The position numbers and the translations under genes are program-made. Shown piece after piece: positions 43,524 through 46,065 of a stretch of DNA of 46,065 nt (its first letter is position 1; every line of letters starts with the position of its first letter). The stretch comes from JADHUC01 sp964617665 (lineage in GTDB: Bacteria > Planctomycetota > Planctomycetia > Pirellulales > Pirellulaceae): contig CAZUAH010000040.1 of NCBI GenBank assembly GCA_964617665.1, positions 1-46,065 on the forward strand, written 5' to 3'. The notes under the pieces were generated by a model. That model saw only the letters and a list, made by a program, of their open reading frames with translations. It did no database searches and had not been told where the DNA came from.

Positions 43524-44666
43524 ATGTCTTCGTCAGAATTAGATCAGCGACACATGGTTCGGGCCCTTCAGTTGGCCGCGCGTGGCCAAGGCCGTGTCGA
43601 GCCGAATCCAATGGTCGGCTGCGTCATTGCCGACGGCGAGCGTGTTGTGGGCGAAGGCTGGCATCAACGATTCGGCGGGCCGCACGCGGAAATCGAGGCG
43701 ATTCGGGCGGCAGGCACCATCCCAGCCCGGGCGACCATGTATGTGACATTGGAGCCCTGCTGTCACCAAGGCAAAACGCCTCCGTGTACCGATGCGGTCC
43801 TCGCATCTGGAGTCGGGCGAGTCGTCGTCGCCGCTCGCGACCCCTTTCCCAAAGTGGCTGGAGGCGGCATCCAGCGGCTAGAAGAGGCCGGCTTGGCCGT
43901 CGCGGTGGGGCTGAAGGAACAAGAGTCTGGCTGGCTGAATGCGCCCTACCTGAAGTTGGTTCACACGGGACGCCCCTGGATCATTGCCAAGTGGGCCATG
44001 ACGCTGGACGGCAAATCGGCCACTCGTACTGGCAGCAGCATGTGGATCTCGGGGAAAGCCTCCCGACGTGTAGTTCACGAGATTCGCGGACGAATGGACG
44101 CGATCATCGTGGGACGGGGAACGGCCTCGGCCGACGATCCGTTGCTCACGTCCCGGCCCCCCGGACCAAGGACGGCGACACGTATCGTGGTGGATTCAAG
44201 GGCCTCGCTGTCGCCCGACAGTCAACTGATGCGCACTATCGACCAAGCACCCGTACTGGTGGCTTGTGGCCCGGAATCGCCGGAAGCGGATCGGCGACGA
44301 CTGACAGACGCGGGCTGTGAAGTGTGGATGGATGATTCGCAAAACGCGTCCGACCGGTTACTCCGACTGATGGACGAGTTGGGTCGTCGCCGCATGACCA
44401 ACGTTTTGATCGAGGGCGGTGGGCAACTGGCGGGCAGTCTGTTTGACGCGAAAGAGGTGGATGAATTTCACGTGTTCATCGCGAATAAGTTGGTCGGCGG
44501 AGCCGATGCCTCGACCCCGCTGGCTGGGGGGGGCACCGAACTAATGCCGCAAGCCATCACATTGCACGAACCGACGGTCGAGCACCTGGATGGCGACATC
44601 TATATGCACGGTCGCACGACCGACGCCGTGGGCAGATTGTTTGCTTGGATAGGCCAACAGGCATAG
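43524..44666 (+). CDS. ribD: Bifunctional riboflavin biosynthesis deaminase/reductase
   Basis: 380 residues. N-terminal deaminase: GGPHAEIEAIR with the zinc His/Glu and LEPCCHQGKTPPC with the zinc Cys pair. C-terminal reductase from about 145: KWAMTLDGKSAT, ISGKASRRVVHEIRGRMDAIIVGRGTASADDP, and VLIEGGGQLAGSL. It deaminates and then reduces the pyrimidine intermediate from GTP cyclohydrolase II in riboflavin synthesis. ATG 43524 is chosen, with GGGAACGAG upstream, over the frame start at 43506. No other rib gene is adjacent. Confidence 0.95.
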   Translation: MSSSELDQRHMVRALQLAARGQGRVEPNPMVGCVIADGERVVGEGWHQRFGGPHAEIEAIRAAGTIPARATMYVTLEPCCHQGKTPPCTDAVLASGVGRVVVAARDPFPKVAGGGIQRLEEAGLAVAVGLKEQESGWLNAPYLKLVHTGRPWIIAKWAMTLDGKSATRTGSSMWISGKASRRVVHEIRGRMDAIIVGRGTASADDPLLTSRPPGPRTATRIVVDSRASLSPDSQLMRTIDQAPVLVACGPESPEADRRRLTDAGCEVWMDDSQNASDRLLRLMDELGRRRMTNVLIEGGGQLAGSLFDAKEVDEFHVFIANKLVGGADASTPLAGGGTELMPQAITLHEPTVEHLDGDIYMHGRTTDAVGRLFAWIGQQA

Positions 44667-44745
44667 AATGAACTAGCGCTTTGTCAAAGCTGATGATTGG
44701 GGCTGTAGTGGTGGCTTCCAGCCGCCATCGTCTCGTGCTGGCTTG

Positions 44746-44755
44746 NNNNNNNNNN
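44746..44755. other. Assembly gap of 10 Ns
   Basis: Ten unknown bases. Directly after, 44756-44827 is almost pure G then C runs (GGTGGGGGGGGG and CCCCCCCCCCCCCC) and is not believable as natural sequence. The two sides carry CGTGCTGGC (44734-44742) and GCCAGCACG (44834-44842), a perfect 9-base inverted repeat. A stable hairpin probably broke sequencing or assembly here. Confidence 0.95.
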
Positions 44756-44896
44756 GGTGGGGGGGGGGGGGGGGCGCCGCCCCCGGGCGGGGGGGGGGGG
44801 CTGGGCGGCCCGCCCCCCCCCCCCCCACTACATGCCAGCACGCGAAAACCAAGCCGAGACAGAGCATTAGACACACTTGCTACAGGAAGAGATCCA

Positions 44897-45367
44897 ATGG
44901 ACGGTGGGTGGTGGATCGTAGCGGTCGCGGTTGCTGCGGTCGGTATTCTGGGCCTTTTCGCTTGGCTGTGGTGGCGCAGGCGTCGCAACGCGGAGCGCCT
45001 CGTCAACGCGCGCGACTTGTTCCATCTCCGACGTGAATGGCTGGAGGCGGATTTCGTCAAGTTGGCATCTCGCGGTGTCGGGGCATCGGAACTCGAGTGG
45101 TCGGATTGTGATTTCGATGACGAGGCGGCCTTTGCCACGGCCAGGACTAACCGACAGTTGTGTGCGCTGGTGGCCATCACCATCCACTTAGTTCCATCCG
45201 AAGAGGGAGACGACGAGGACGCACGCAGTTCCGCCCAGCGACGCGAAGCGACCGCAGTATTCCATTTCGACGGTCGCCGCTGGTTCACCGAAGGCCGCAC
45301 AATCTTCAATTTGAATCCCCTCGAAGCGATCGAGCATTTCCAGCACGAGCTGCAGATGGTGGACTAA
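44897..45367 (+). CDS. Small membrane-anchored protein of unknown function
   Basis: 156 residues from ATG 44897, with AGGAAGAG upstream. One N-terminal membrane helix (residues about 5-24, WWIVAVAVAAVGILGLFAW) followed by basic residues (WWRRRRNAERL), which would put the rest in the cytoplasm. The soluble part has conserved-looking ELEWSDCDFDDEAAF and LVAITIHLVPSEEGDD, and ends in HFDGRRWFTEGRTIFNLNP. I do not recognise the family. The frame is open through the N gap upstream, but the translation there is meaningless. It lies about 230 bases after ribD. Confidence 0.72.
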   Translation: MDGGWWIVAVAVAAVGILGLFAWLWWRRRRNAERLVNARDLFHLRREWLEADFVKLASRGVGASELEWSDCDFDDEAAFATARTNRQLCALVAITIHLVPSEEGDDEDARSSAQRREATAVFHFDGRRWFTEGRTIFNLNPLEAIEHFQHELQMVD

Positions 45368-45393
45368 AAGGCCGCGTCTCTCGAATTCCTGTA

Positions 45394-45415
45394 GGTTGGC
45401 CCTCCGAGGCCGACC
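45394..45415. repeat. Short hairpin after the small membrane protein gene
   Basis: GGTTGGCC pairs with GGCCGACC (one G-T pair) around CTCCGA, 26 bases after the stop codon. It could end transcription, although there is no T-run. It resembles short planctomycete palindromes of the GTAGG...GGCCGACC kind. Confidence 0.5.
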
Positions 45416-45492
45416 ATTCCCCGACACGCCCGAAAGGCCCATCAATAGCTGTGCGCGAGTCTCCGACCGCGCACTGGAAGCGGTTTCAGAAC

Positions 45493-45560
45493 GGGAGGGC
45501 GAGGCTCCCGCCGAGCCGAAAATACGGGAAGACACGGCTCAGCAGGAGCTTCGCCCTCCC
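45493..45560. repeat. 26-bp imperfect inverted repeat (GGGAGGGCGAGGCTCC type)
   Basis: The arm at 45493-45518 (GGGAGGGCGAGGCTCCCGCC and on) pairs with 45535-45560 with three mismatches over 26 bases around a 16-base loop. I recall this exact kind of element, with GAGGCTCC arms, as frequent in planctomycete intergenic regions. Confidence 0.75.
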
Positions 45561-46065
45561 AAGTCCCGGGCTTGGAACGTCATCTAGTCAAACCAGCTTG
45601 GCAGTTTGCAGTACTGGTTTGAGTGAAACTCTACCCAACTGCCGGCCATTTCTCGTGTTGGCCTAGAAGATCCCCCTGTTGTCCAACGCTGTGCCGCAAA
45701 ACCTCAGTTTTTTTGCATGAGGACCGCCTTTCGTGGCGGGTTTCTGGCGCGTTTTGCGAGTATAAGAGTAGAGCGACGGTTTCTCTTGTGGTGTTGGACT
45801 GTGCAGCCTCGCTCTCCGACACGGCGTCCGAGAGTGGCCACATTCTTCATGTCCACATTCTGAGCCGGAATACGATTAACGAAGTATGGGCAGCCAGCTA
45901 CCGGAGACTATGTTCGGGAATGTGGGAGGCTATTGCTGTGGGCAAGCCCTTGTTCTCGAGACTCTCACTGGTCGGTTGTGTTGGATGACGTGTTGACTCT
46001 GCCGTAGCGGGGTGAGCGGACACCAGAACCATTGTTGACTTGCCTGGTATTTTGGGGGCGTGTTG
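45561..46065. other. Gene-free end of the window
   Basis: About 500 bases with no convincing coding region. A 121-codon open frame at 45623-45988 has scattered Cys/Arg/Ser-rich residues, no ribosome binding site and no family features, so it is not called. A short hairpin CTCTCCGAC/GTCCGAGAG lies at about 45809-45832. I see no RNA gene here. The next gene may start beyond the window. Confidence 0.6.

Noticed and set aside
44681..44896. N-terminal extension of the small membrane protein through the N gap
   Set aside because: The frame is kept open only by the N and homopolymer stretch; ATG 44897 with AGGAAGAG upstream is the sensible start.
45623..45988. 121-codon open frame near the window end
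   Set aside because: Cys/Arg/Ser-rich with no known motif and no ribosome binding site; looks non-coding.
1..46065. CRISPR arrays, tRNA or rRNA genes, insertion sequences, prophage
   Set aside because: No regularly spaced direct repeats, cloverleaf-like segments, transposase or phage structural genes were found on reading both strands.

Overview
The window looks like a chromosomal stretch of an uncultured planctomycete, probably near Pirellulales; this placement is my inference. The marks are a DUF1559 protein, a sulfatase-free set of planctomycete-style conserved proteins with zinc-ribbon or SEC-C ends, a formylmethanofuran dehydrogenase subunit A homologue, a receiver-RsbW-type kinase fusion, a very large secretin, and intergenic regions full of palindromic repeats of the types I associate with planctomycete genomes. 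A run of 10 Ns inside a poly-G/poly-C tract at 44746-44827 shows that this is an assembled, gap-joined sequence.

Layout. 1-7.4 kb: sugar-phosphate isomerase-like protein, Nif3-like protein, receiver/HATPase regulator, FhcA, a DinB-like protein, and a sodium:solute (NSS) transporter followed by a 54-residue one-helix subunit that I found by hand at 5224-5388. 7.7-11.1 kb: putative exported protein, parvulin-type foldase and MutY on the plus strand. 11.2-16.9 kb (minus): a coiled-coil membrane protein, TrpC, and an ExbB-ExbD-ExbD proton-channel operon. 17-18.6 kb: metallo-beta-lactamase-fold hydrolase and a type II toxin-antitoxin pair whose toxin is interrupted by an amber codon. 18.8-22.6 kb: a three-gene acyl-CoA operon (SCP2-type thiolase, DUF35/3-hydroxyacyl-CoA dehydrogenase fusion, HMG-CoA reductase-like protein). 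22.7-31.5 kb: DUF1559 protein, membrane protein, WD40 protein, VWA protein and a secreted alpha/beta hydrolase. 31.6-38.3 kb: 3-methyladenine DNA glycosylase, giant secretin, and a GT-C-like membrane protein. 38.5-45.4 kb: YbaK-type deacylase, a solitary N6-adenine methyltransferase, SEC-C/TPR protein, RibD, and a small membrane-anchored protein. The last 0.7 kb holds repeats and no convincing gene.

Most of the window is housekeeping or conserved accessory content. The two most promising candidates for undescribed biology are: (1) the thiolase / DUF35-HCDH fusion / HMGR-like operon, where a zinc-ribbon acyl-CoA scaffold domain is fused to a dehydrogenase and the HMGR-like protein seems to have lost all four catalytic residues; and (2) the ExbB-ExbD-ExbD operon, where only one of the two ExbD-like subunits keeps the membrane aspartate, suggesting an asymmetric proton-driven stator with a zinc-ribbon ExbB. 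Other points worth attention are a MutY with Glu in place of the catalytic Asp and the density and variety of intergenic palindromes. No CRISPR array, rRNA, tRNA, prophage or insertion sequence was seen.
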